Shown here in pieces: positions 5,864-13,026 of a DNA stretch of 13,026 nucleotides; positions within the stretch are counted from its first letter, which is position 1, and every line of letters begins with the position of its first letter. The translations under genes and the position numbers were made by a program. Under the pieces are notes generated by a model that ran no database searches, was not told the origin of the DNA, and saw only the letters and a list, made by a program, of their open reading frames with translations. Origin of the DNA: a bacterium (GTDB lineage: Bacteria > Verrucomicrobiota > Verrucomicrobiia > Chthoniobacterales > Terrimicrobiaceae); NCBI GenBank assembly GCA_009920585.1, contig RFZT01000035.1, positions 1 through 13,026 of the forward strand, read 5' to 3'.

Positions 5864-7228
5864 ATGGCAGGCATGCAACAAGTCGCAGGGATGGCTCTTC
5901 AGCAGTCGCTGTCGCCACAGATGCAGCAGAGCCTAAATATCCTGCAGGCCCCCCTCACCGAACTACGCCAACTTGTGGATACCGAACTGCGTGCGAATCC
6001 CGCCTTGGAGGAGATCGTTCCGGATAAATCCGAACCATTGGATAGAAAAGAGACCAGCAAGCTGGACGATCAATGGGATGAATACTACGCGCAGCGCTCG
6101 ACAGCGGAACCCTGGACGCATGAGGCCCTCGAGCGCAGGCAGCATTTTTTGGACTCCCAAGTCCGTCCCCCTACCCTCGCAGAGCATTTACTGGAGCAAC
6201 TTAGCACCGCATCATGGCCGAGGGAAGATGCCGAGATCGCCGTGGAAATCATCGGGGACCTCGATGCCGGCGGGTATCTGCGTGCCGATATAGAAGATAT
6301 AGCAACTCGCATCGACGTGATGTCACTCGATGTGGAACGCGTACTGGAAAAAGTGCAGGAATTTGATCCACCAGGTGTGGGAGCACGCAACCTCTCCGAA
6401 TGCCTGCTGCAACAACTCAAGCACCAAGGACGTCAATACTCGACCGAGGCGCGCATCGTGAAGCACCACCTCGACGAACTCGGCCGCAAAAAGCTCCACG
6501 AAATCGCAAAGGCACTCAATCTGGAAGTCGCCGAGATCCAGCATGCCGCGGAGGTGATCGCTCAACTCGATCCGATGCCCGGCCGCGCCTACTCACCCGA
6601 CACCAACCAGATCGTGACTCCCGAGGTGCTCATCGAAAACGATGGGGAAGGATACTCGGTCTCGCTCAACAGCGACGAGATACCTAGGCTCCGGATTTCG
6701 GATGATTACAAGGACATGCTTTCTGGGACCACGAAGGAAGTGAGGGATTACCTCCGCGATAAAATCCGAGGGGGCAATTTTTTCATCAAAAGCATCCAAC
6801 AACGCCAGCAGACGATATTGAACATTGCTCGAGAAATCGTCATCCAGCAGAAGGAATTCATGGACCTTGGCGCGGCCCACCTGAAGCCGATGACCATGAG
6901 CCAAGTCGCCGATGCCGTGGGCGTCCATGAAACGACGGTCAGTCGCGCGGCGGCGGGCAAATTCATGGCGACTCCGCAGGGCATTTTCGAAATGAAGTAT
7001 TTCTTCACCCACGGCTACACGAATAGCGATGGGGAAACGGTGAGCAACGAAAGCGTCCGTCAGGCCATCGCTCAAATCGTACGGGAAGAAAACTCCCAGC
7101 ACCCCTACAGCGACCAGAACATCGTCAAGATGCTCTCCGAACGCGGCCTCGGCGTCGCGCGGCGGACAGTGGCCAAATACCGCGAGCAACTCGGCATCCT
7201 GCCCAGCCATCTGCGAAAAGCATTTTAA
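5864..7228 (+). CDS. rpoN: RNA polymerase sigma-54 factor
   Basis: A 454-residue alternative sigma factor that directs RNA polymerase to -24/-12 promoters and depends on AAA+ enhancer-binding proteins. Region I is present and Gln-rich (MALQQSLSPQMQQSLNILQ), the part contacted by activators. An acidic region II follows (about 50-100). The core-binding domain contains FDPPGVGARNLSECLLQQL (about 167-185). The DNA-binding helix-turn-helix is MSQVADAVGVHETTVSR (about 345-361). The RpoN box, ARRTVAKYRE (432-441), lies near the C-terminus. ATG 5864 was chosen because region I starts a few residues later. The frame is open back to 5627, but that part is antisense to the htrA start and unlike sigma-54. 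ATG 5873 is also possible. No Shine-Dalgarno is evident. The upstream -24/-12 site suggests self-control. exbD follows after 58 bases. Confidence 0.97.
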   Translation: MAGMQQVAGMALQQSLSPQMQQSLNILQAPLTELRQLVDTELRANPALEEIVPDKSEPLDRKETSKLDDQWDEYYAQRSTAEPWTHEALERRQHFLDSQVRPPTLAEHLLEQLSTASWPREDAEIAVEIIGDLDAGGYLRADIEDIATRIDVMSLDVERVLEKVQEFDPPGVGARNLSECLLQQLKHQGRQYSTEARIVKHHLDELGRKKLHEIAKALNLEVAEIQHAAEVIAQLDPMPGRAYSPDTNQIVTPEVLIENDGEGYSVSLNSDEIPRLRISDDYKDMLSGTTKEVRDYLRDKIRGGNFFIKSIQQRQQTILNIAREIVIQQKEFMDLGAAHLKPMTMSQVADAVGVHETTVSRAAAGKFMATPQGIFEMKYFFTHGYTNSDGETVSNESVRQAIAQIVREENSQHPYSDQNIVKMLSERGLGVARRTVAKYREQLGILPSHLRKAF

Positions 7229-7286
7229 TACGGATTCCGGTTTGCAGGAATACTGAAACCCACTTAGCCTTGGACCCTCGAACACA

Positions 7287-7715
7287 ATGACCTTTCGAAG
7301 CGCTAGACAAACGCCACAGGGCCTCTTTTTCAACGTCACCTCCCTCGTGGACGTTCTACTCGTGTTGGTGATCTTCCTGCTCGTGAGCTGGACGGAAAGC
7401 CGAGTCGAGTCCGAGCTCGCCATCGAACTTCCCAAGTCTTCCTCCGCCCCGCAACATTCCGTACTCAAATCCCCTATCTTAGTGAATATACGCTCCGGCG
7501 GTGAGATCACCGTGAACCAACGTCCCATCAAGGATGCCGGTCTGCGCGACATGCTCTCCAGCTTGGTGAAGCTGGATGCGGGACAATCCGTGGTCCTTCG
7601 ATCCGACAAATCCGTCCCTTACGAAAGGATACTGCAAGTGCTGGATCTTTGTAACGAATCGGGAGTGACTGCACTCGGCTTCGGCGCGCTTCCGCCGAAC
7701 GTGAAGCCTCAATAA
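7287..7715 (+). CDS. ExbD/TolR-family biopolymer transport protein
   Basis: A 142-residue inner-membrane protein with a short cytoplasmic N-terminus, one membrane helix (NVTSLVDVLLVLVIFLLVSW, about 16-35) and a periplasmic domain, the normal ExbD/TolR architecture. Asp22 in SLVDVLL matches the conserved proton-path aspartate of the family. The periplasmic part ends with the typical repeat of a peptide-binding fold (VVLRSDKSVPYERILQVLDLCNESGVTALGF). Such proteins work with an ExbB/TolQ channel to power TonB-dependent uptake or Tol-Pal envelope function. No exbB, tolQ or tonB gene is in the window, so the partner must be encoded elsewhere. It is 58 bases after rpoN on the same strand, with no obvious terminator between, and may be co-transcribed. 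ExbD and TolR cannot be told apart from this sequence alone. Confidence 0.9.
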   Translation: MTFRSARQTPQGLFFNVTSLVDVLLVLVIFLLVSWTESRVESELAIELPKSSSAPQHSVLKSPILVNIRSGGEITVNQRPIKDAGLRDMLSSLVKLDAGQSVVLRSDKSVPYERILQVLDLCNESGVTALGFGALPPNVKPQ

Positions 7716-7736
7716 AGCTCGAGAACAAGCCGCCCG

Positions 7737-9191
7737 TTACTCTGGCGCATTGAGGTGGCTGTGTTTCCTTCCATAGAGGAAATAGACTACCACTCCGAGA
7801 GCCATCCAGATGATCAAACGCAGCCAAGTATCTGAAGGAAGCAGCACCGTTTGCGCCACACAAATCAACGCTCCGAGAATCGGCACCAATGGCACCAAGG
7901 GCGTGCGGAAGGGACGAGGCATGTCGGGACGGGTCTTGCGCAGGACCACCACACCGATGCAAACCACGGTGAAAGCGAGCAATGTGCCAATCGAGACCAA
8001 CTCACCTAGAAGATTGAGCGGAAGGAACCCGGCCATCACGGAGCACAAAAGTCCGGTCATAATCGTGGTGATATAGGGGGTTCGAAACTTCGGGTGCACT
8101 TTAGCAAAAACGGGAGGCAGCAACCCGTCTTTAGCCATGCTGAAAAAAATGCGCGGTTGGCCCATAAGGAGAACGAGGATCACCGAACTCAAACCAGCGA
8201 GAACAGCTAACTCCACCGCCATGCGCAGCCATTTCAAGCCATCGCCAGCAGCTTTTTCCAAAGCGTAAACAACGGGAGCGTCAACGCGAAGTTCCCTGAA
8301 GTCCACCATACCGCAAAGCACCACCGACATGGCCACAAAGAGGATACCGCAGATGACCAGCGAACCGATCATTCCCCAAATGAGATCTTTCTGGGGGTTT
8401 TTGGTTTCCTGCGCGGCGGTCGAAACGGCATCGAATCCGATGTAGGCGAAAAAGATCACCCCGGCCCCCTTGAGAATGCCACTCCATCCGAATTTCCCCA
8501 ACTCGCCGGTGTTTTCCGGAATGAATGGCGTGAGGTTATCGGGGTTCACATACCCCCAACCCAGCGCAATGACCACTAAGATGATCACCACTTTGATTGC
8601 GACCATCACATTGTTGAAGCGGACGGACTCTTTGATTCCCACAACCAGAAGCGCCGTAATCACCCAGACCAACAAGATCGCCGGAACATTGATGAAGTTT
8701 TCCGTGGCGATCATCTTGCCATCCACATAGTCGAGCGGGGCGCGGCAGAAATGCTCAGGAAGTTGAATGCCAAAAAAATCCTTCATAAAAGGAATGAAGT
8801 GTTTCGACCAACCCACGGCGACCGTAGATGCTGCGAAGAGATATTCTAAAATCAGATCCCATCCGATAATCCACGCCATGAATTCACCCAGCGTCGCATA
8901 GGTGTAAGTGTAGGCACTGCCCGCAATCGGCAACGCGGACGAATACTCCGCATAGCAGAGGCCGGCAAAGAGGCAGCCCAGACCGGACAACACGTAAGAA
9001 AGGGCCACAGCGGGACCGGCGAAGTCCGCTGCCGCATGCCCCGTGAGTACGAAGATGCCAGTTCCAATCACGGCGCCGATTCCCAAGGCGATCAGATTCA
9101 TGCGGGTCAGGACGCGCTTCAGACCAGTGCTACCGTCTTGGGCCTCGCGGGTGAGTTGCTCGATGGATTTGGTGCGGAAAAGGTTTTTCAT
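7737..9191 (-). CDS. APC-superfamily amino-acid permease (cationic amino acid transporter-like)
   Basis: A 484-residue polytopic inner-membrane protein with about 12 hydrophobic helices. TM1 carries the unwound APC substrate-binding motif GIGAVIGTGIFVLTG (37-51). TM6 has the conserved FFAYIGFDAVSTAAQETKNP segment, and the frame continues with QPRIFFSMAKDGLLPPVFAKVHP between later helices. These blocks are typical of the CAT subfamily (TC 2.A.3.3; YfnA and GkApcT are relatives), which imports amino acids with protons. The actual substrate cannot be read from the sequence. The ATG at 9191 starts the conserved N-terminal region (MKNLFRTKSIEQL). The gene converges on exbD with 21 bases between the stop codons, and I see no convincing terminator there. 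It is transcribed divergently from the ctp protease gene. No catabolic gene for an amino acid lies beside it. Confidence 0.93.
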   Translation of the reverse strand: MKNLFRTKSIEQLTREAQDGSTGLKRVLTRMNLIALGIGAVIGTGIFVLTGHAAADFAGPAVALSYVLSGLGCLFAGLCYAEYSSALPIAGSAYTYTYATLGEFMAWIIGWDLILEYLFAASTVAVGWSKHFIPFMKDFFGIQLPEHFCRAPLDYVDGKMIATENFINVPAILLVWVITALLVVGIKESVRFNNVMVAIKVVIILVVIALGWGYVNPDNLTPFIPENTGELGKFGWSGILKGAGVIFFAYIGFDAVSTAAQETKNPQKDLIWGMIGSLVICGILFVAMSVVLCGMVDFRELRVDAPVVYALEKAAGDGLKWLRMAVELAVLAGLSSVILVLLMGQPRIFFSMAKDGLLPPVFAKVHPKFRTPYITTIMTGLLCSVMAGFLPLNLLGELVSIGTLLAFTVVCIGVVVLRKTRPDMPRPFRTPLVPLVPILGALICVAQTVLLPSDTWLRLIIWMALGVVVYFLYGRKHSHLNAPE

Positions 9192-9212
9192 GGGATTGTC
9201 GCCTAGCTTTTC

Positions 9213-9242
9213 ATTTTTGTGTGATCAAACCCCCGGAGTCAA
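9213..9242 (-). promoter_or_regulatory. Possible sigma-70-type promoter for the permease gene
   Basis: On the minus strand TTGACT (9242-9237) matches five of six bases of a -35 box. It is followed after 18 bases by AAAAAT (9218-9213), four of six of a -10 box. The predicted leader would be about 15 bases. The TTTG-ATCACA-CAAA inverted repeat in the spacer could bind a regulator. The match is weak and could be chance. Confidence 0.3.
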
Positions 9243-9322
9243 TGCGCCCCCGTTGTTCGGTGCATTTATTCCAACGCAATAAAGCGATCCGCATTTGGCA
9301 AAGTCGATGGGGATGCTAATCT

Positions 9323-10582
9323 ATGCCGATGCGTTATCTCCTTTTTTTAACACTGCTCCTTGCGTGCGTTTCGGCCAAGGGGGAAACCACCCCTCGTTCC
9401 GAAAAGGCGGATTCCCCCTACGAGCAACTTGAAATCCTCACTCGGGCCATGCAATTGATCCGCCAAGACTACGTTAACGATTCTAAGACCAGCTACAAAG
9501 ATCTCACCTATAGCGCCCTGCACGGCATGCTCGACAACCTCGATCCGCACAGCCAGTTCATGGAACCGAAGGATTTCAAGAGCATGCAGGAAGATACAAA
9601 AAGCGAATTCGCCGGACTCGGGGTCACCCTCACTCAGAAAGCCGGTATCCTCACCGTTCTCCACCCGATGGAAGACACACCCGGATTTGAGGCGGGACTC
9701 CTCCCTGGCGATCAGATTTTAAAGATCAACGGCGAATCGGCCGAAAAGCTCAACATTAACTCCGCCATCGACAAACTTCGCGGCAAAGTTGGCGAGAAGG
9801 TGACACTGACGATCAACCGCCCTTCGACATCGCAGGTGAAAGATTTTGAGATCATCCGAGCCATCATCAAAGTGCCCAGCGTGAAGGATGCACAGATCCT
9901 GCCGTCTCTTGGAAAAACACGGCCACGCATCGGCTATGTCCGTATCACGCAGTTCAACGAACCCACCGCCACGGAACTTGCGACTGCCCTCAACAACCTC
10001 GAAAAAAGCGGCATGGATGCACTTGTACTCGACCTGCGATACAATCCAGGCGGGCTTCTCGGCAGTGCGGTCGATGTGTGCGGGGAATTTTTGGAACCCA
10101 ACACCCTCGTCGTTTCGACCGAGGGTCGCACTCCATCGAGAGAATACCGCACGTCGTCCAACTCGACCTCACAGCGGGAATATCCCCTCGTCGTCCTCAC
10201 GAACTACGCGAGTGCGAGCGGATCGGAGATCGTCGCCGGAGCGCTCAAGGATCTCGGTCGCGCGCTCGTCGTTGGCGAGACCACCTTCGGCAAGGGATCT
10301 GTGCAAAGTGTCGTATCGCTTCCCGATGGCTCCGCGGCGCGACTCACCACAGCAAAATACTTTACCCCCAGCCGCAAACTCATTCACGAGCACGGCGTGA
10401 GTCCACACATTCGCGCGACGCTCACCCACGATCAAGAAACGGCTCTACTCCGCTCACGTAGAAAGGGAGAGGATGCGAGCGCGCCTGCAACGCCTCCCGC
10501 TGACCCCCAACTTGACCGCGCCGTCGATGCACTCCAAGCCACGCTCCTAAGCGCAAAAGGCACCCCCCACGCAAAGAAATGA
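9323..10582 (+). CDS. Carboxyl-terminal processing protease (S41 family)
   Basis: A 419-residue exported tail-specific protease. An N-terminal signal peptide (MRYLLFLTLLLACVSAKGE) is preceded by two possible ATGs, at 9323 and 9329. An N-terminal helical region is followed by a PDZ domain (about 95-165, with FAGLGVTL and GLLPGDQILKINGE). The S41 peptidase core follows, with DLRYNPGGLL (237-246). Catalytic Ser301 lies in YASASGSEIVAGAL and the general-base Lys324 in FGKGSVQ, so the Ser-Lys dyad is intact. The last 50 residues are low-complexity, rich in Ala, Pro and charged residues. The family trims the C-termini of periplasmic proteins, often peptidoglycan hydrolases and their regulators, but the substrate here is unknown. 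The stop codon overlaps the tsaD start (ATGA), indicating co-transcription and translational coupling. Confidence 0.95.
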   Translation: MPMRYLLFLTLLLACVSAKGETTPRSEKADSPYEQLEILTRAMQLIRQDYVNDSKTSYKDLTYSALHGMLDNLDPHSQFMEPKDFKSMQEDTKSEFAGLGVTLTQKAGILTVLHPMEDTPGFEAGLLPGDQILKINGESAEKLNINSAIDKLRGKVGEKVTLTINRPSTSQVKDFEIIRAIIKVPSVKDAQILPSLGKTRPRIGYVRITQFNEPTATELATALNNLEKSGMDALVLDLRYNPGGLLGSAVDVCGEFLEPNTLVVSTEGRTPSREYRTSSNSTSQREYPLVVLTNYASASGSEIVAGALKDLGRALVVGETTFGKGSVQSVVSLPDGSAARLTTAKYFTPSRKLIHEHGVSPHIRATLTHDQETALLRSRRKGEDASAPATPPADPQLDRAVDALQATLLSAKGTPHAKK

Positions 10583-11619
10583 GATCCAAGCCCACGCTCC
10601 TCGCTATCGAGACCTCGTGCGACGAAACCGCCGCCGCGATTTTGCGGGGGTTCGACGAAGTGCTGGCACATGAGATTTTCAGCCAAGCCTCGATCCACGC
10701 CCAATTCGGCGGAGTGGTGCCCGAAGTCGCCTCGCGCAACCATCTCATTTCTGCACCCCACATCATCAATCAGGCCTTAGAGTCAGCAGGGATGGATGTC
10801 TCTGATCTCGACGCCATCGCGGCGACGACCGGCCCAGGCCTTGCCTCCGCCCTCCTCGTTGGCGCCTCGACCGCCAAGGGCCTGAGCCTTGGCTCAGGGA
10901 AACCCTTCCTTGCGATCAACCATATCGAGGGTCATTTGCTCTCGCCCTTTTTCGGTAAAGCGGAAATCCCCCCACATATTGCTTTGGTCGTGAGTGGTGG
11001 TCACACGCTTCTCTTCGACGTCGAGGGATTCGGAAAATACCAACTCCTTGGCCGAACCCTCGATGATGCAGCCGGTGAAGCATTCGACAAAGTAGCCAAG
11101 CTTCTCGGCCTCGGTTATCCGGGTGGAGCAGAAATCGACCGACTCGCACGCTCAGGGAACCCGAAGCGACACGACTTCCCACGCGGAATGATCGATTCCG
11201 GCGACTACGACTTCAGCTTCAGCGGACTCAAAACTGCTTTACGGATCTTTTTAGAAAAAAATGGCCCCATCACGGATGGCATGCCGGATATCTGCGCGTC
11301 CTTTCAAGCCGCCATCACCGAGGTCCTCGTTGCCAAACTTTTCCGCGCAGCGGCGAAACAGGGACGGCAGATTGTCACCATCAGCGGAGGCGTGAGCGCC
11401 AATGCCAGCTTACGCTCACTCGCCACATCGAGAGCCGAGCGGGATAATCTGAATCTCCTCACGGCACCCGCAGGACTTCACACGGACAACGCGTTGATGA
11501 TCGCTTACACCGCTGCTCACCACCTTGCCGCCGGCCACACCCATTCGACCAGCGTGGATATCTTCCCGAACTTCGACCCCGCTACGATATCCAGCAGGGT
11601 CAGCGAGTGCGTCGCTTAA
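10579..11619 (+). CDS. tsaD: tRNA N6-threonylcarbamoyladenosine transferase TsaD
   Basis: A 346-residue cytosolic enzyme (formerly Gcp/YgjD) that transfers threonylcarbamoyl from TC-AMP to A37 of ANN-decoding tRNAs, working with TsaB and TsaE. It shows the ASKHA-fold features: IETSCDET near the N-terminus, metal ligands His115 and His119 in NHIEGHL, the nucleotide loop VSGGHT (138-143), GEAFDKVAKLLGLGYPGG, and a late SGGVSANASLR followed by HTDNALMIAY with Asp303 as the third metal ligand. The length matches the family (~340), and all core motifs are intact. The ATG is inside the stop of the upstream protease gene (ATGA). Its 3' end overlaps by 20 bases, tail to tail, the open frame of the broken methyltransferase gene on the other strand. 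tsaB and tsaE are not in the window. Confidence 0.97.
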   Translation: MRSKPTLLAIETSCDETAAAILRGFDEVLAHEIFSQASIHAQFGGVVPEVASRNHLISAPHIINQALESAGMDVSDLDAIAATTGPGLASALLVGASTAKGLSLGSGKPFLAINHIEGHLLSPFFGKAEIPPHIALVVSGGHTLLFDVEGFGKYQLLGRTLDDAAGEAFDKVAKLLGLGYPGGAEIDRLARSGNPKRHDFPRGMIDSGDYDFSFSGLKTALRIFLEKNGPITDGMPDICASFQAAITEVLVAKLFRAAAKQGRQIVTISGGVSANASLRSLATSRAERDNLNLLTAPAGLHTDNALMIAYTAAHHLAAGHTHSTSVDIFPNFDPATISSRVSECVA

Positions 11620-12291
11620 CTGCAAAAGGACGTTGAGTTTCGCGAAGGGGTTCTTCCTCCTTTTCCTGAACGGCGACTTCACCCACGTAAATCCGGTAGG
11701 CGGCACGCTTGGCGCGCTCGTGAGCCTTTGCTTCATATTCCTGAGCGTGGAATCCCGAGCGGGCGAGTTGGGTCAGAAAAGCAGGTTCACGCTCGGCGGA
11801 CCAGATTGCGACACGTCCACCGGGGCGCAGTGCAGCACGAATGAGGGCAAGGCCCTTGCCGGTGTAAAGACGTGAATTTTTGGCCTGGTACCGGGGCCTT
11901 TTTTGATGCAATCGAAAACATCGCCCGTGACGATTTTCACGCGAGGATCATCGAGCAGCTTGCCGTTCAACTCGGACAAGAACTCCCGATTCCAAGCAAC
12001 GACTTCAGGGAGAAGCTCGGCCACCACGACCACAGCCGTGGGCCCAGCAATCTCAAGCACGCGGCAGAGACTGAAACCCAGTCCAAGCCCACCAATGAGG
12101 ATACGCGGACGATCTGGCGACTGAAAATACCCACAGGCGAGATCGGCGAGCATGATCTCGGACGTCGTTAAATTCGATCCCATGAGCTGGCGACCATTGA
12201 GCTTGAGAAAATACTCCCCATCGTGCTCATGCAGGGAAAAGCGGGAACCGTCAGGCGTGCGTGTCTCGGCGAGATTGCGAAAGGGAATCAT
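11600..12291 (-). pseudogene. Spermidine synthase-like SAM-dependent methyltransferase, frameshifted
   Basis: The 5' part (12291 to about 11904) encodes MIPFRNLAETRTPDG, a beta-rich leader, the SAM-site motif ILIGGLGLGFSL (GGLGLG at 67-72) and the acidic strand end VVVVAELLP (Glu92). It continues to VTGDVFDCIKK. The 3' part resumes in another frame with QAKNSRLYTGKGLALIRAAL, RPGGRVAIWSAE and RIYVGEVAV, ending at 11600. Both halves fit one protein of the spermidine-synthase/methyltransferase fold. About 15 residues expected at the junction, where relatives have an LLDVDNGP-like active-site loop, are missing, and the frame shifts. I judge it inactivated. The junction is GC-rich and imperfectly palindromic (GGCCCCGGTACCAGGCC, 11882-11898), so a sequencing or assembly collapse is possible. 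It starts 9 bases after the ABC-F gene stop, so it was probably in one operon. Its substrate is unknown. Confidence 0.75.
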
Positions 12292-12300
12292 GGTTGCGTC

Positions 12301-13026
12301 CTAAACTAGGGCTTCAGTGGGTTCAGCGCAAGCGAGCCACTCGGCATTCGCTTTTTCGAGAGCATCAGCCACCCCGGCGAGCTTGCGGTTGATTTCCATC
12401 GCGAGCGATGGGTTTTCATAAGTAGCGGGATCTTCGAGCTGGTTACTCAGTTCGCGCTGAGATGCCTCCAATTTATGAATTTCATCTTCCAACGCAAAAA
12501 CGCGCTGCTCGCGAGCGCGGCGTTCACTGGCTGCGGCTTTGCGAGCATCCGCCTCAGCGCGGCGCTGAGCCCGCATTTCCTTGAGACCGAGTTTCGGAGC
12601 TTCTTCAGCAGCGACCGACGGAGCGGAAGGCTGGAAGTTTCCTAGCGAGGCGACTGTGCCCGCACGGGCTCCCCCACCCACTTGGGATTTCTCTCGATAA
12701 TACTCGTAATCCCCCGCGTAACGGGTGATGCGGCCGGCCTGTACATGAATGACCGATGTGGCCATAGCGCGAATAAAATGCACGTCGTGGCTGACAAAGT
12801 AAACCGTACCATCGTAGGGCTGAAGCGCCCGGATGAGCGCATCAATACTCGGCATGTCGAGGTGGGTCGTTGGCTCGTCCAACAGCAAAAAATTGGGCGG
12901 ATCGAGAAGCAACTTCACCAGCGCGAGGCGGCTTTTTTCTCCACCGCTAAGTACACTCACGCGTTTAAAAACATCGTCCCCACGGAAAAGAAACGCACCA
13001 AGCACGGTGCGCGCCGCCTGCTCCGG
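12301..13026 (-). CDS. ABC-F family ATPase, C-terminal part, cut by right window edge
   Basis: The frame is open to the right edge, so the visible 241 residues are the C-terminal part of a larger soluble protein with two ATPase domains. The second nucleotide-binding domain shows the signature LSGGEKSR (visible residues 26-33), Walker B LLLDEPTTHLD and the switch histidine in FVSHDVHF. A charged coiled-coil tail (about 145-230; LKEMRAQRRAEADARK... and ALEDEIHKLEASQREL) resembles the C-terminal arm of Uup/YdiF-type ABC-F proteins. ABC-F proteins bind the ribosomal E site and relieve stalled translation, some giving antibiotic resistance. Which subfamily this is cannot be settled without the first half and the interdomain linker. 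The motif has Thr where DEPTNHLD is usual. The methyltransferase remnant lies 9 bases downstream. Confidence 0.9.
   Translation of the reverse strand, partial: PEQAARTVLGAFLFRGDDVFKRVSVLSGGEKSRLALVKLLLDPPNFLLLDEPTTHLDMPSIDALIRALQPYDGTVYFVSHDVHFIRAMATSVIHVQAGRITRYAGDYEYYREKSQVGGGARAGTVASLGNFQPSAPSVAAEEAPKLGLKEMRAQRRAEADARKAAASERRAREQRVFALEDEIHKLEASQRELSNQLEDPATYENPSLAMEINRKLAGVADALEKANAEWLACAEPTEALV

Noticed and set aside
6593..7609. Open frame of 338 codons antisense to rpoN and exbD
   Set aside because: It spans two clearly identified genes on the opposite strand and shows no recognisable protein family.
7716..7736. Terminator between the convergent exbD and permease genes
   Set aside because: Only 21 bases are available and no inverted repeat with a T-tract is present.
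9295..9331. TTGGCA-16-TAATCT as a ctp promoter giving a leaderless message from ATG 9329
   Set aside because: The -10 element matches only three of six consensus bases, so it is not supported enough to annotate.

Overview
The window looks like ordinary chromosome from a free-living, moderately GC-rich Gram-negative bacterium. Exported envelope proteases (HtrA, Ctp), an ExbD/TolR-type protein and sigma-54 fit a two-membrane cell. The gene set, near-absence of Shine-Dalgarno sequences and the style of dispersed intergenic repeats would fit Verrucomicrobiota or a relative. That placement is an inference from general resemblance, not from a marker-gene comparison.

Left part (1-4185, all minus strand): transcription runs leftward. 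A remnant of a putative cytochrome c oxidase subunit II gene (3868-4185) is followed by gnd (6-phosphogluconate dehydrogenase), pgi (glucose-6-phosphate isomerase), a VapC-like PIN toxin gene with a small partner gene, and a second, broken copy of the pgi 3' region that runs off the left edge. The toxin module therefore sits between an intact pgi and a degenerate partial duplicate. gnd and pgi share an unusual A/T-rich leader ending in the same 15 bases (CTTAAAACTCCTATG). Two copies of a dispersed 'CCACAGAG/CACGGAGG' repeat mark the ends of gnd and of the coxB remnant.

Centre (4277-9191): htrA (minus) and rpoN (plus) are divergent. Between them lies a near-consensus sigma-54 promoter pointing at rpoN, which suggests autoregulation. 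rpoN is followed by a lone exbD/tolR-like gene. A convergent APC-family amino-acid permease gene (minus) comes next.

Right part (9323-13026): a carboxyl-terminal processing protease gene overlaps tsaD (tRNA t6A synthesis) by an ATGA junction. On the opposite strand, converging with tsaD, are the C-terminal part of an ABC-F ATPase gene (cut by the right edge) and, 9 bases downstream of it, a spermidine-synthase-like methyltransferase gene broken by an internal deletion/frameshift.

I see no complete new defence or biosynthetic system, no CRISPR array, no insertion sequence and no RNA gene. The most notable signals are the sigma-54 promoter in front of rpoN, the toxin module beside the pgi duplication, the shared gnd/pgi leader, and three decayed genes within 13 kb. 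No gene-free stretch exceeds 300 bases.
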